DNA of 7,586 nucleotides, from positions 1-7,586 of the forward strand of contig JBAXOM010000098.1 of assembly GCA_037133215.1 (NCBI GenBank). The letters run 5' to 3'. Made by a program: the position numbers and the translations under genes. Every line of letters begins with the position of its first letter. The first letter of the stretch is position 1. Source of the DNA: F1-60-MAGs149 sp037133215 (GTDB lineage: Bacteria; Actinomycetota; Thermoleophilia; Gaiellales; F1-60-MAGs149). This document shows positions 1 through 6,544 of the stretch, piece after piece. The notes beneath the pieces were generated by a model. That model saw nothing but the letters and a program-made list of their open reading frames with translations, made no database searches and had not been told where the DNA came from.

Positions 1-1
1 C

Positions 2-271
2 GATACGGCCTTTACGACGGCCGGTACTGCGCCCTCACCGCGCGTCGAATCGGACGACATCGTGCCGCTCTGGGAGCACGTCGCCCACGGTCGTTGGTGC
101 ACAATCGGGCCGACTTCGTGGATCGATGGAGGCGCGCTGCCCGATTCGATCGTCGCGATTCCCCTCACCGATCCGATCGTGGAGCAGCGCATCGGCGTTG
201 TCGTGCCCGACCGCGACCCGCTGCCGACCCTGACGCGCGCACTCCTCGACGCGGCCCGCACCACAACCTAA
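2..271 (+). CDS. LysR-type transcriptional regulator, C-terminal end (partial)
   Basis: The 5' part lies outside the window; 89 codons remain, ending in TAA at 269-271. The visible piece reads like the last part of a LysR substrate-binding (periplasmic-binding-like) domain: an acidic lead-in, then LWEHVAHGRW at about residues 22-31 of the fragment, a P-x-S-W turn, then an 'IVAIPLTDP' strand and an 'RIGVVVPDRDPLPTLTRALLDAA' type ending, which matches the usual close of the fold where the effector-binding strand is followed by the last helix. The HVxxGRW signature resembles a LysR subgroup seen near oxidoreductase and formate dehydrogenase genes. The DNA-binding helix-turn-helix is not in view, so target and effector cannot be deduced. 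It converges on kup1 with overlapping stop codons, so it is not an obvious regulator of the genes to its right. Family assignment is by pattern only. Confidence 0.75.
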   Translation, partial: DTAFTTAGTAPSPRVESDDIVPLWEHVAHGRWCTIGPTSWIDGGALPDSIVAIPLTDPIVEQRIGVVVPDRDPLPTLTRALLDAARTTT

Positions 272-2157
272 AGATCGATCCGCGTCCCGATCGTCATCGT
301 CCGCGCCGACGGCATCCCAAAGAACTCCGTTGTGCCCTGGGCAGTCTGATGCAGCAACGCGAACATCTTGAGCGGAACACTCGCCAACCCCTTCGTCGTG
401 ACGTTGATGCTGTCACGACCAATGAAGTACGTTGTCGTGAGCGGGTTTAGCAGGCTCCCTAGGTTGCTCTCCCTGAGCGCCTTCGGGATGTCTGCCGGCT
501 CGGCGAAGCCATGCCGCACAGTGACGTGCCACAGGCCAGGCCCAACCAGCTCGGCCTGCGCCGGCTCGGGCACGAGTGGCGTGCTGCCTGTCTCGACCGT
601 CACTATCACCGTCTGCTCAAAGACGGTCCCCAGCTCACCACAGGTGGCCTGCAGTGTGCGCGGGACACGACCTGCCTTGGCGGCGAGAAAGACTCCCGTC
701 CCGGTCGTGCGAGCAGGTCCCGCGCGCTCGACCATCTGGAGGTAGGTCGGGATATCAACCGACATCTGCGCAATCGCGGCGATGGCCTTGGCGCGACTTC
801 GGGTCCAGGCCTGAATCAGGAGCAATAGGGCGGCCGCAATCATCAGCGTAAACCAGGCGCCATGCATAACCTTGGCGAGGTTGGCACTAAAGAAAGCTAT
901 ATCGATGATTGCCATCGGCACGAAGATCGCGACCAGCCGCCAGATCGGCCACTGCCACTGGTGCCGCGCCACCACCACGGCCAGGAGCGTCGTGCACAAC
1001 AGTGTTCCGGTGACCGTCAAGCCATAGGCGTTTGCGAGACGACTTGAGCTTTCAAAATTGAGCACGGTGGCAGCCACGCCGATAAATAAGAACAAGGTGA
1101 CGGTCGGTACCGTGATTTGCCCCTTGACCGTATTCGAGGTATGCAGCACGCGCATGCGTGGAACCCAGCCAAGCCGCATCGCCTGCTGCGCAACGGTATA
1201 CATGCCAGAAATGACTGCCTGCGACGCGATGATCGTCGCGAGGGTCGCCAGCACAATCATCGGCACGAGGAGTTGTGACGGTACGAGCAGATAAAACGAA
1301 TTCGAAGCCGCTGCTGGGTTCTCAAGTACGAGCGCGCCTTGGCCGAGATAGCAGAGCGTTAACGCAGGCAGGACGACGACGAGCCACGAAGCAGCAATCG
1401 GGCGCCGCCCGAAATGGCCCATGTCGGCATACAGCGCCTCAACCCCAGTGATCGCCAACGTGACTGCTCCAAGCAACACGAAGGTGATGAGTGGATGTCG
1501 CACCACCAACCCGGCGGCATGTATGGGATTGATCGCCTCGAGTACCTCTGGCCGACTGGCAATTCCGTGGACGCCAAGAGCAGCGATCGAGAGGAACCAG
1601 ACGAACATGATCGGACCAAAGACGCGGCCAATTTTGCCGGTCCCAAAGCGCTGCATGACAAACAGCGCAGCCAAGATCACCAGCGCAATATCGTCCTCCA
1701 AATGTGCCGCCCGCGGGACCACCATCGTGACGCCCTCGACTGCCGACAGCACAGAAATACTCGGTGTCAAAACGCCATCCGCAACGAACAATGAGATTGC
1801 GAGCATGCTGATGCCAATCACCACAGCGCGGTGGCGCTGTTGAACGAAACGCAAGGCGAGCACACCGAGCGCTAGCGTTCCACCCTCTCCCTCATTGTCG
1901 GCTCGCATGATCACCACGATGTACTTGACGGTGACGACCAACACCAGCGTCCAGATGAAGAGCGAGAGGAGACCGAGCACCTCTTCCCGTTCTGTACTGA
2001 GACCAAAGACGTCGTTGAAGGCGGCCTGAAACGCGTACAGCGGGCTTGTGCCGATGTCGCCATAGATGATGCCCATGGCGCCGAACGCCAAAAGCACGAT
2101 GCTCCCCTTTGGAGCATGCCCACGGGACGCAGTCGAGTGCTCTTTAGAGCGTGTCAT
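268..2157 (-). CDS. kup: Kup-family potassium:proton symporter (kup1)
   Basis: Inner-membrane K+ uptake protein of the KUP/HAK/KT family, 629 aa, the normal length. About 12 hydrophobic segments fill residues 18-450, followed by a cytoplasmic domain to the end. Family landmarks are present: GDIGTSPLY at residues 33-41 (Asp34, equivalent to Asp23 of E. coli Kup), NEGEGG at 88-93, LTPSISVLSAVEG with Glu141, TGVEALYADMGHFG at 238-250 with Glu240, SQAVISG near 312-318, and the late cytoplasmic TTYFIGRD near 575-582. The three membrane acidic residues matter for transport in E. coli Kup. The ATG at 2157 gives a normal Kup N-terminus; no strong Shine-Dalgarno is visible before it. It lies downstream of kup2 on the same strand and may share its transcript or use the promoter proposed at 2188-2216. 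Its G+C content is clearly lower than that of kup2 (about 53-55% versus 64% in two aligned 120-base samples). The stop overlaps that of the convergent LysR gene. Confidence 0.95.
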   Translation of the reverse strand: MTRSKEHSTASRGHAPKGSIVLLAFGAMGIIYGDIGTSPLYAFQAAFNDVFGLSTEREEVLGLLSLFIWTLVLVVTVKYIVVIMRADNEGEGGTLALGVLALRFVQQRHRAVVIGISMLAISLFVADGVLTPSISVLSAVEGVTMVVPRAAHLEDDIALVILAALFVMQRFGTGKIGRVFGPIMFVWFLSIAALGVHGIASRPEVLEAINPIHAAGLVVRHPLITFVLLGAVTLAITGVEALYADMGHFGRRPIAASWLVVVLPALTLCYLGQGALVLENPAAASNSFYLLVPSQLLVPMIVLATLATIIASQAVISGMYTVAQQAMRLGWVPRMRVLHTSNTVKGQITVPTVTLFLFIGVAATVLNFESSSRLANAYGLTVTGTLLCTTLLAVVVARHQWQWPIWRLVAIFVPMAIIDIAFFSANLAKVMHGAWFTLMIAAALLLLIQAWTRSRAKAIAAIAQMSVDIPTYLQMVERAGPARTTGTGVFLAAKAGRVPRTLQATCGELGTVFEQTVIVTVETGSTPLVPEPAQAELVGPGLWHVTVRHGFAEPADIPKALRESNLGSLLNPLTTTYFIGRDSINVTTKGLASVPLKMFALLHQTAQGTTEFFGMPSARTMTIGTRIDL

Positions 2158-2260
2158 GGGGAGCCGAGTGTCGAGACAACGTGGCGGAGTCTATCGGTCA
2201 CCCGCAGTCCTGTACATGGCTGGGAGGCGCAGCAGCCTCGAGCTGCGGACCGACCAACCA
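2158..2260. other. Short gap between tandem kup genes
   Basis: This is 103 noncoding bases between the kup2 stop and the kup1 start. Besides the candidate promoter it holds a small inverted repeat, GCAGC-CTCGA-GCTGC (2232-2246), just after the kup2 stop. No run of T follows it on either strand, so it is not a convincing intrinsic terminator. Confidence 0.5.
2188..2216 (-). promoter_or_regulatory. Candidate sigma70-type promoter for kup1
   Basis: Read on the minus strand, the 103-base gap between kup2 and kup1 holds TGTACA (2216-2211), 17 bases, then TAGACT (2193-2188). Each hexamer matches the housekeeping consensus at 4 of 6 positions and the spacer is ideal. The start point would lie about 20-30 bases before the kup1 ATG. 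This is a pattern match only; kup1 could equally be read from kup2. Confidence 0.3.
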
Positions 2261-4150
2261 CTAGATCTCGACGCGCGCGCCCATCGTGACCGTGTGGTCT
2301 GGCGGCACACGGAAGAAGTCGGTCGAGACCTGGGCGTGACGGTGAAGGAGCGCGAAGATGCGGCGAGGGATCGCATGAGCACCGCGCGTCGCCACGGTCA
2401 CCGTGTCGCGCCCAACGAAGTACGAGGTCGTCGCCGGGTCGATGCGATCGGCCAGCGCGCTGTTGCTAAGCGCCTCGGGCACGTTCGGGGATTCGGCAAA
2501 ACCGAAGCGCAACAGAACGCGCCACATGCCAGGCACGATCTCCTCTACCGACGAGCGCTCGTCGGCCGTGGCATGCGGTGTGTCGAGCGTCTGCACCGTC
2601 AGCAAGATGGTCGTCTCGTGCATCCGACCGAAGTTGCGGATCGCCGAAAGCAGTGGACGTGGCGCGTGAGCGGGAGAGGCGACGAGGAAGACGCCAGTAC
2701 CCTCGGTCGTCTTGAACTCACCTGCCCTGACCTTGTCAGCAAACAAATCGGCATCCACTGCCTCGCCCGACAGAGCGCGCAACATCGCCTGGCGACCCGA
2801 GGACCAGGACCAGAAGATCGTGTAAAGAATCGCGGCTACCGCCAGAGAGAACCATGCTCCATGCGGAATCTTGGTGATGTTGGCGGTAAAGAAGGCTACG
2901 TCGACAATCCCAAGTGGCAAGAACACAGCGACGACCTTCCAGAGTGGCCAGCCCCAGATGCGATGAGCGACGATGACGGCTAGCGTCGTAGTGCAGCAGA
3001 GTGTGCCCGTGACTGCGAGGCCATAGGCGGCTGCGAGGTGTGCCGACGTGCCGAATCCAATCACGGTCGCGACGACTGCGATGTACAGGATCAGGGTCAC
3101 CACGGGCACGAAGATCTGGCCACGCACCGTCACCGAGGTCTGGATCACGCGCATGCGGGGCAAGAGACCAAGCTGCATGGCCTGACGGGACACGGAGTAC
3201 GCACCCGAGATAACTGCCTGCGAGGCAATTACCGTGGCGACGGTCGCCAGGACCACCAGCGGCAACTCAAAGCCGGACGGGACCAGATGGAAGAACGGGT
3301 TATCGACCATGTTCGGGTGATCCAGCAACAGCGCACCTTGGCCGAGATAGTTGAGGACCAGCGCGGGGAACACGACGACCAGCCACGACAGGGCAATTGG
3401 GCCACGACCAAAGTGCCCCATGTCGGCATACAGCGCCTCCGCGCCCGTGATGCAGAGCGTGACTGCGCTCAGTGCGACGAAGGTCAGCACCGGGTGATCG
3501 ATCGCGAACATCACGGCGTAGCTCGGCGAGATGGCGCGGACAACCCCGGGGTTCTTGGCAATACCGATTACGCCCATGACTCCAATAGCACCGAACCACA
3601 GCACCATGATCGGACCGAAGAGCTTGCCGACGCTGGCCGTGCCCCAACGCTGCATCAGGAACAAGCCAGTCAGGATGACCAACGCGATCTCAACCGCGAC
3701 CTGTTGTGTCTCTGGAAATCGCAGGCCGGCACCCTCGACGGCCGAAAGCACCGAGATGCTCGGGGTGAGAATCGCATCGCTCGAGAACAGCGCTACGGCA
3801 AGGATGCCAACGAGGGTTACGAAGACCGCGCCACGTCCCGAGACGACGCGGAGCGCAAGCGACTGCACGGCGAGATCGCCGCCTTCGCCCTTATTGGACG
3901 CGCGCGTCACGATCCCGACGTACTTGATCGTCACAACGATGATCAGAGCCCAGATAAACATCGACAGAATCCCGAGGATGCTGTCGCGGTTTGGCTCCAT
4001 TCCAATCGTCGGCCCAAACGCGACCTGCAGTGAATAGAGCGGACTCGTGCCGATGTCGCCGTACACCACGCCAAGCGCGCCAAGCGCGAGCAGCGCGAAG
4101 GGGCCGTGGGGCGCGTGGTCCTCGGTGTGGTCGTGAGTGGCAGGGGACAT
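2261..4150 (-). CDS. kup: Kup-family potassium:proton symporter (kup2)
   Basis: Second Kup K+ transporter. With the ATG at 4150 it is 629 aa, exactly the length of kup1. A TTG at 4159 would add three residues; neither start has a clear Shine-Dalgarno, and I chose the ATG for its codon and the matching length. The N-terminus is His/Asp-rich and cytoplasmic, followed by about 12 membrane segments (residues 18-450) and a cytoplasmic domain. Landmarks: GDIGTSPLY with Asp32, NKGEGG at 86-91, LTPSISVLSAVEG with Glu139, TGAEALYADMGHFG with Glu238, SQAVISG, and TTSYFVGRD near 575-583. It differs from kup1 in having SSD instead of VAD before the ILTPSIS/VLTPSIS stretch. By eye it shares about half its residues with kup1, mostly in the membrane part; the cytoplasmic tails differ more. 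It is divergent from the mttB-like gene across a gap of about 119 bases and is probably the first gene of a kup2-kup1 unit. Confidence 0.95.
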   Translation of the reverse strand: MSPATHDHTEDHAPHGPFALLALGALGVVYGDIGTSPLYSLQVAFGPTIGMEPNRDSILGILSMFIWALIIVVTIKYVGIVTRASNKGEGGDLAVQSLALRVVSGRGAVFVTLVGILAVALFSSDAILTPSISVLSAVEGAGLRFPETQQVAVEIALVILTGLFLMQRWGTASVGKLFGPIMVLWFGAIGVMGVIGIAKNPGVVRAISPSYAVMFAIDHPVLTFVALSAVTLCITGAEALYADMGHFGRGPIALSWLVVVFPALVLNYLGQGALLLDHPNMVDNPFFHLVPSGFELPLVVLATVATVIASQAVISGAYSVSRQAMQLGLLPRMRVIQTSVTVRGQIFVPVVTLILYIAVVATVIGFGTSAHLAAAYGLAVTGTLCCTTTLAVIVAHRIWGWPLWKVVAVFLPLGIVDVAFFTANITKIPHGAWFSLAVAAILYTIFWSWSSGRQAMLRALSGEAVDADLFADKVRAGEFKTTEGTGVFLVASPAHAPRPLLSAIRNFGRMHETTILLTVQTLDTPHATADERSSVEEIVPGMWRVLLRFGFAESPNVPEALSNSALADRIDPATTSYFVGRDTVTVATRGAHAIPRRIFALLHRHAQVSTDFFRVPPDHTVTMGARVEI

Positions 4151-4269
4151 GACGGACAACGCCAGACGTCGGCGCGCCTGAAACTGTACCGCTACGTGCC
4201 GTCAAACAGGTACGGAGCGCGCGCAGACCCGTTGCCTGCCATATTTACGGCACTAGGGAAGGACATCAC
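4151..4269. promoter_or_regulatory. Divergent intergenic region between kup2 and mttB-like gene
   Basis: This 119-base gap must carry the start signals for both the minus-strand kup genes and the plus-strand methyltransferase operon, unless the latter is read from further away. Two inverted repeats are visible: GTGCCGT (4196-4202) with ACGGCAC (4247-4253), 44 bases apart, and GTACC (4186-4190) with GGTAC (4209-4213). The far arm of the first repeat sits just before the mttB ribosome binding site, where an operator would act. An AT-rich patch (ATATTTA, 4241-4247) is the only easily melted stretch, but no well-spaced -35 partner was found. The gap is too short for a c-di-AMP (ydaO) riboswitch. 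Operator status is inferred. Confidence 0.4.
4255..4263 (+). promoter_or_regulatory. Ribosome binding site deciding the GTG start of the mttB-like gene
   Basis: AGGGAAGGA ends six bases before the GTG at 4270. It is the best Shine-Dalgarno in the window and supports a GTG start. There is no in-frame ATG before residue 36, and a start there would delete the conserved N-terminal region. Confidence 0.7.
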
Positions 4270-5712
4270 GTGTTCGTCAACCGCACGCCTCGCTTCGAAC
4301 CACTCTCGGCCGACTCGCTCGACACCATCGATCGGGGCTGGAAGCGCCTCGTCTCCGAACTCGGCATCACCTTTATGCACGAGCCGTCGCTCGAGCTGTT
4401 CAAGCGCGAGGGTCAGCGCGTTGAGGGCGAGGTTGTCTTTTTCGATCCCGACTGGTTGCTCGAGCGCATCAAGACCACGCCGACGGAGTTCACCCTCCTG
4501 TCGCGTAACCCAGACAAGCACGTCCAGTTTGGCAAGGACAACATGGTCTTTTGCACGGGCCAGTCCATGCCGTTCGTTGACGACGGAATGTCGCGACGCG
4601 ACGGTACGCTCGCTGACGCCGTCAAATTGCTTCGCGCTGCCCAGATGACACCCGAGATCGATACGCCGGGCTATCCGATCATCGAGTGCAATGACAAGCC
4701 GCTCGACTCGCGCCACCTCGACCTCCAGCTCGCCATGTACGAGAACACCGATCTCGCCGTTGGCGCCGCGCAGATCCACGCTAACGGCGTGATCGACTCG
4801 ATCGCGATGGCCCAGCTCGCGCTCGGTGGCTTCGACGTGCTCGAGAAGAACCCCGGCGTGTTCGGCACGATCAACGCCAACTCGCCACTCGTCTTTGACA
4901 CGCGCATGCTGGAGTCGTTGTGGCTCTTGGCCGAGCGCAACCAGATCGTCAACATCACACCGTTCATCCTGATGGGCGCGATGGGCCCGGTCTCGTTGCC
5001 GGCCGCACTCGCGCAGCAGACAGCCGAATCGTTGGCGGGCATTGCGCTCGTGCAGGCAATTCGCCCCGGCTGCCCCGCGATTATGGGCTCCTTCGTCTCG
5101 AATACGGACATGAAGTCCGGCTCGCCTGGCTTCGGTGGTCCTGAGGCCGCCTTGGGCATCCTCGCCACCGGCCAGATCGCTCGCCGCCACAACGTCCTCT
5201 GGCGCGCCGGCGGTGGCGGCCTCAACGCGAGCCCTGCCGTCGATGGTCAGTCGGCCTTCGAATCGCTCAACACGATGCTGCCGTCGTTTCTCGCCGGCGC
5301 CAACCTCCAGCTGCACTGTACCGGCTGGCTCGAAGGTGGGCTCGTGCACTCCTTCGCGAAGGTCGCCATGGACACGGAGATGCTGCGCCAGATGATCGCG
5401 CAGTTCACCCCCGTCGAATTTAGCGACGAGACGCTCGCCTTTGGCGCTCACGAAGAGGTCGGCCATGGTGGTCACTTCTTCGGTGCCGCCCATACCCTCG
5501 AGCGTTTCCGTGACTGCTTCTACCGCCCGGAGGTCTGGACCACGGACAACTATTCGTCCTGGACCAAGAAGGACCGGCCCAACGCGACCCAGCGAGCCCT
5601 CGCCAAGTGGGAGGAATTGCAGGAGTCGTGGGAGGCACCGCCGCTCGACCCCGATCTGCACGCCGAGTTGAAGGCGTACGCAGACCGTCGTCGCATCGAA
5701 CTGGGCGACTAA
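4270..5712 (+). CDS. MttB-superfamily (trimethylamine methyltransferase-like) protein, non-pyrrolysine type
   Basis: 480 aa, GTG start, cytoplasmic, no signal peptide. The family includes pyrrolysine-containing trimethylamine:corrinoid methyltransferase and non-pyrrolysine relatives such as MtgB, MtpB and MtcB, which transfer a methyl group from glycine betaine, proline betaine or carnitine to a corrinoid protein. Family-typical blocks: the NRxPRFEPLS start, a helical N-terminal part to about 75, GAMGPVSLPAALAQQTAES near 236-254, RPGCPAIMGS near 265-274, GGPEAALGILATGQIARRH near 289-307, VDGQSAFESLN near 324-334, AGANLQLHCTGWLEGGLVHS near 342-361, AMDTEML near 366-372, and the C-terminal GHGGHFFGAAHTLERFR near 398-414. 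The frame has no in-frame TAG, so no pyrrolysine is used and trimethylamine itself is an unlikely substrate. Length is normal. No corrinoid-binding domain is fused and no corrinoid protein gene lies nearby. It is the first gene of a three-gene unit with two DMT carriers. The family call is firm; the substrate is unknown. Confidence 0.9.
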   Translation: MFVNRTPRFEPLSADSLDTIDRGWKRLVSELGITFMHEPSLELFKREGQRVEGEVVFFDPDWLLERIKTTPTEFTLLSRNPDKHVQFGKDNMVFCTGQSMPFVDDGMSRRDGTLADAVKLLRAAQMTPEIDTPGYPIIECNDKPLDSRHLDLQLAMYENTDLAVGAAQIHANGVIDSIAMAQLALGGFDVLEKNPGVFGTINANSPLVFDTRMLESLWLLAERNQIVNITPFILMGAMGPVSLPAALAQQTAESLAGIALVQAIRPGCPAIMGSFVSNTDMKSGSPGFGGPEAALGILATGQIARRHNVLWRAGGGGLNASPAVDGQSAFESLNTMLPSFLAGANLQLHCTGWLEGGLVHSFAKVAMDTEMLRQMIAQFTPVEFSDETLAFGAHEEVGHGGHFFGAAHTLERFRDCFYRPEVWTTDNYSSWTKKDRPNATQRALAKWEELQESWEAPPLDPDLHAELKAYADRRRIELGD

Positions 5713-5721
5713 GGTCGTGTC

Positions 5722-6543
5722 ATGACCGTCCTCCTGGGACTGTCGGCAGCATTCTCGTGGGCGTTCGCAAGCGTCTTCGTCCAAAAGTCTTCAAGACTCG
5801 TAGATCTCCGCGTGATGCTCGTGGTCATGCTGTTGATCAGTACGTGCCTTGTCGTCCCCGTTGCGCTGATCGCCGACGGGTTACAGGGACCGTTTAACCT
5901 TCAAGCGTTGGGTGTCCCCGCTCTGGCCGGTGTCGCGGGCAACGTTGGCTTCCTCCTGATGGTGAAGGCAATGAAGGTCGGCAGTATCAGCATCGTGGCG
6001 CCCATCGTCGCGCTGGAGGGCGGCCTCGCTGCGACCGTTGCCGTCGTGCTTGGCGAGCGTCCCTCGCCCACGACGATCGCGTTACTCGCACTTGCGGCCG
6101 CTGGCGCCGTGCTCGTCTCAATCGAACCGGGGCGACGGACGGCGAAGGGTGCCGGTTGGGCAGTGCTCGCAGCATTCGTCTACGCGATCATGCTCGTGGC
6201 CATGGGACATACGGAGCAACCGGCAATGACCTCGGCTGGAATTGCGCGAGTCGCTAGCCTGTTGACGGCAATTCCCTTGTTTCTGATGGTGCGTCAACTA
6301 CCGCCACGCCCGGCCATCAAACCGCTACTCGCAGCCGGGACGCTCGACGCGATTGGCTTCGCAACTTTCGCCATCGCCGCTTCGCTCGGACCGTTGACCG
6401 TGGCCTCCGTCACGTCGGCCCAGTGGGCCTCCGCCGCTGCGCTGATCGGTATTTTCTTTCTGCGTGAGCGCCTCTTCGTCAACCAATATGTCGGCATTGG
6501 CGTCACGATGGTCGCTGTCACGGGCCTCGGGCTGGTGACGTAG
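5722..6543 (+). CDS. EamA/DMT-superfamily transporter, first of a tandem pair
   Basis: 273 aa, ATG start nine bases after the methyltransferase stop; a weak AAGG (5711-5714) sits seven bases before it and overlaps that stop codon, so translation is probably coupled. Nearly the whole protein is hydrophobic, with about 10 membrane helices arranged as two EamA repeats. The first repeat has the typical FSWAFASVFVQK helix (residues 11-22), then VGSISIVAPIVALEGG (86-101) and the GERPSP close (111-116). The second has GPLTVASVTSAQWASAAALIG (about 223-243), then LRERLFVNQYVGIGVTM (247-263). A charged EPGRRTAKGAG loop (135-145) joins the halves. DMT proteins move amino acids, nucleotide precursors, amines or other small metabolites, usually outward; sequence does not give the substrate. 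Operon position suggests it handles a substrate or product of the methyltransferase, which is inference. It is a paralogue of the next gene. Confidence 0.88.
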   Translation: MTVLLGLSAAFSWAFASVFVQKSSRLVDLRVMLVVMLLISTCLVVPVALIADGLQGPFNLQALGVPALAGVAGNVGFLLMVKAMKVGSISIVAPIVALEGGLAATVAVVLGERPSPTTIALLALAAAGAVLVSIEPGRRTAKGAGWAVLAAFVYAIMLVAMGHTEQPAMTSAGIARVASLLTAIPLFLMVRQLPPRPAIKPLLAAGTLDAIGFATFAIAASLGPLTVASVTSAQWASAAALIGIFFLRERLFVNQYVGIGVTMVAVTGLGLVT

Positions 6544-6544
6544 C

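Noticed and set aside
2232..2246. GCAGC-CTCGA-GCTGC hairpin as a kup2 terminator
   Set aside because: The stem is only five pairs and no T-run follows.
2066..4033. Long plus-strand open frames (2066-2983 and 3038-4033) opposite the kup genes
   Set aside because: They are antisense to well-conserved Kup coding sequence and give charged, low-complexity translations, as expected for shadows in high-GC DNA.
4148..4159. TTG at 4159 as the kup2 start
   Set aside because: It has no ribosome site and adds only three residues; the ATG at 4150 gives the same length as kup1. It cannot be fully excluded.
4185..4208. Minus-strand TTGACG followed by TACAGT as a kup2 promoter
   Set aside because: The hexamers are good but the spacer is only 11 bases, too short for a sigma70-type promoter; no better-spaced pair was found.
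4232..4259. Plus-strand TTGCCT and TAGGGA as a promoter for the mttB-like gene
   Set aside because: The spacer is 16 bases, but the -10 would overlap the strong Shine-Dalgarno and give a near-leaderless transcript, which is inconsistent with that ribosome site.
4151..4269. A ydaO-type c-di-AMP riboswitch, which often precedes K+ transporter genes
   Set aside because: The leader space is shorter than the usual aptamer and I could not see its conserved paired elements.
4192..5784. A 530-codon open frame on the minus strand covering the whole mttB-like gene
   Set aside because: It is antisense to a clear family protein, has an Arg/Glu/His-rich composition with no recognisable fold, and arises because the high-GC codon choice of the real gene avoids stops in that phase.
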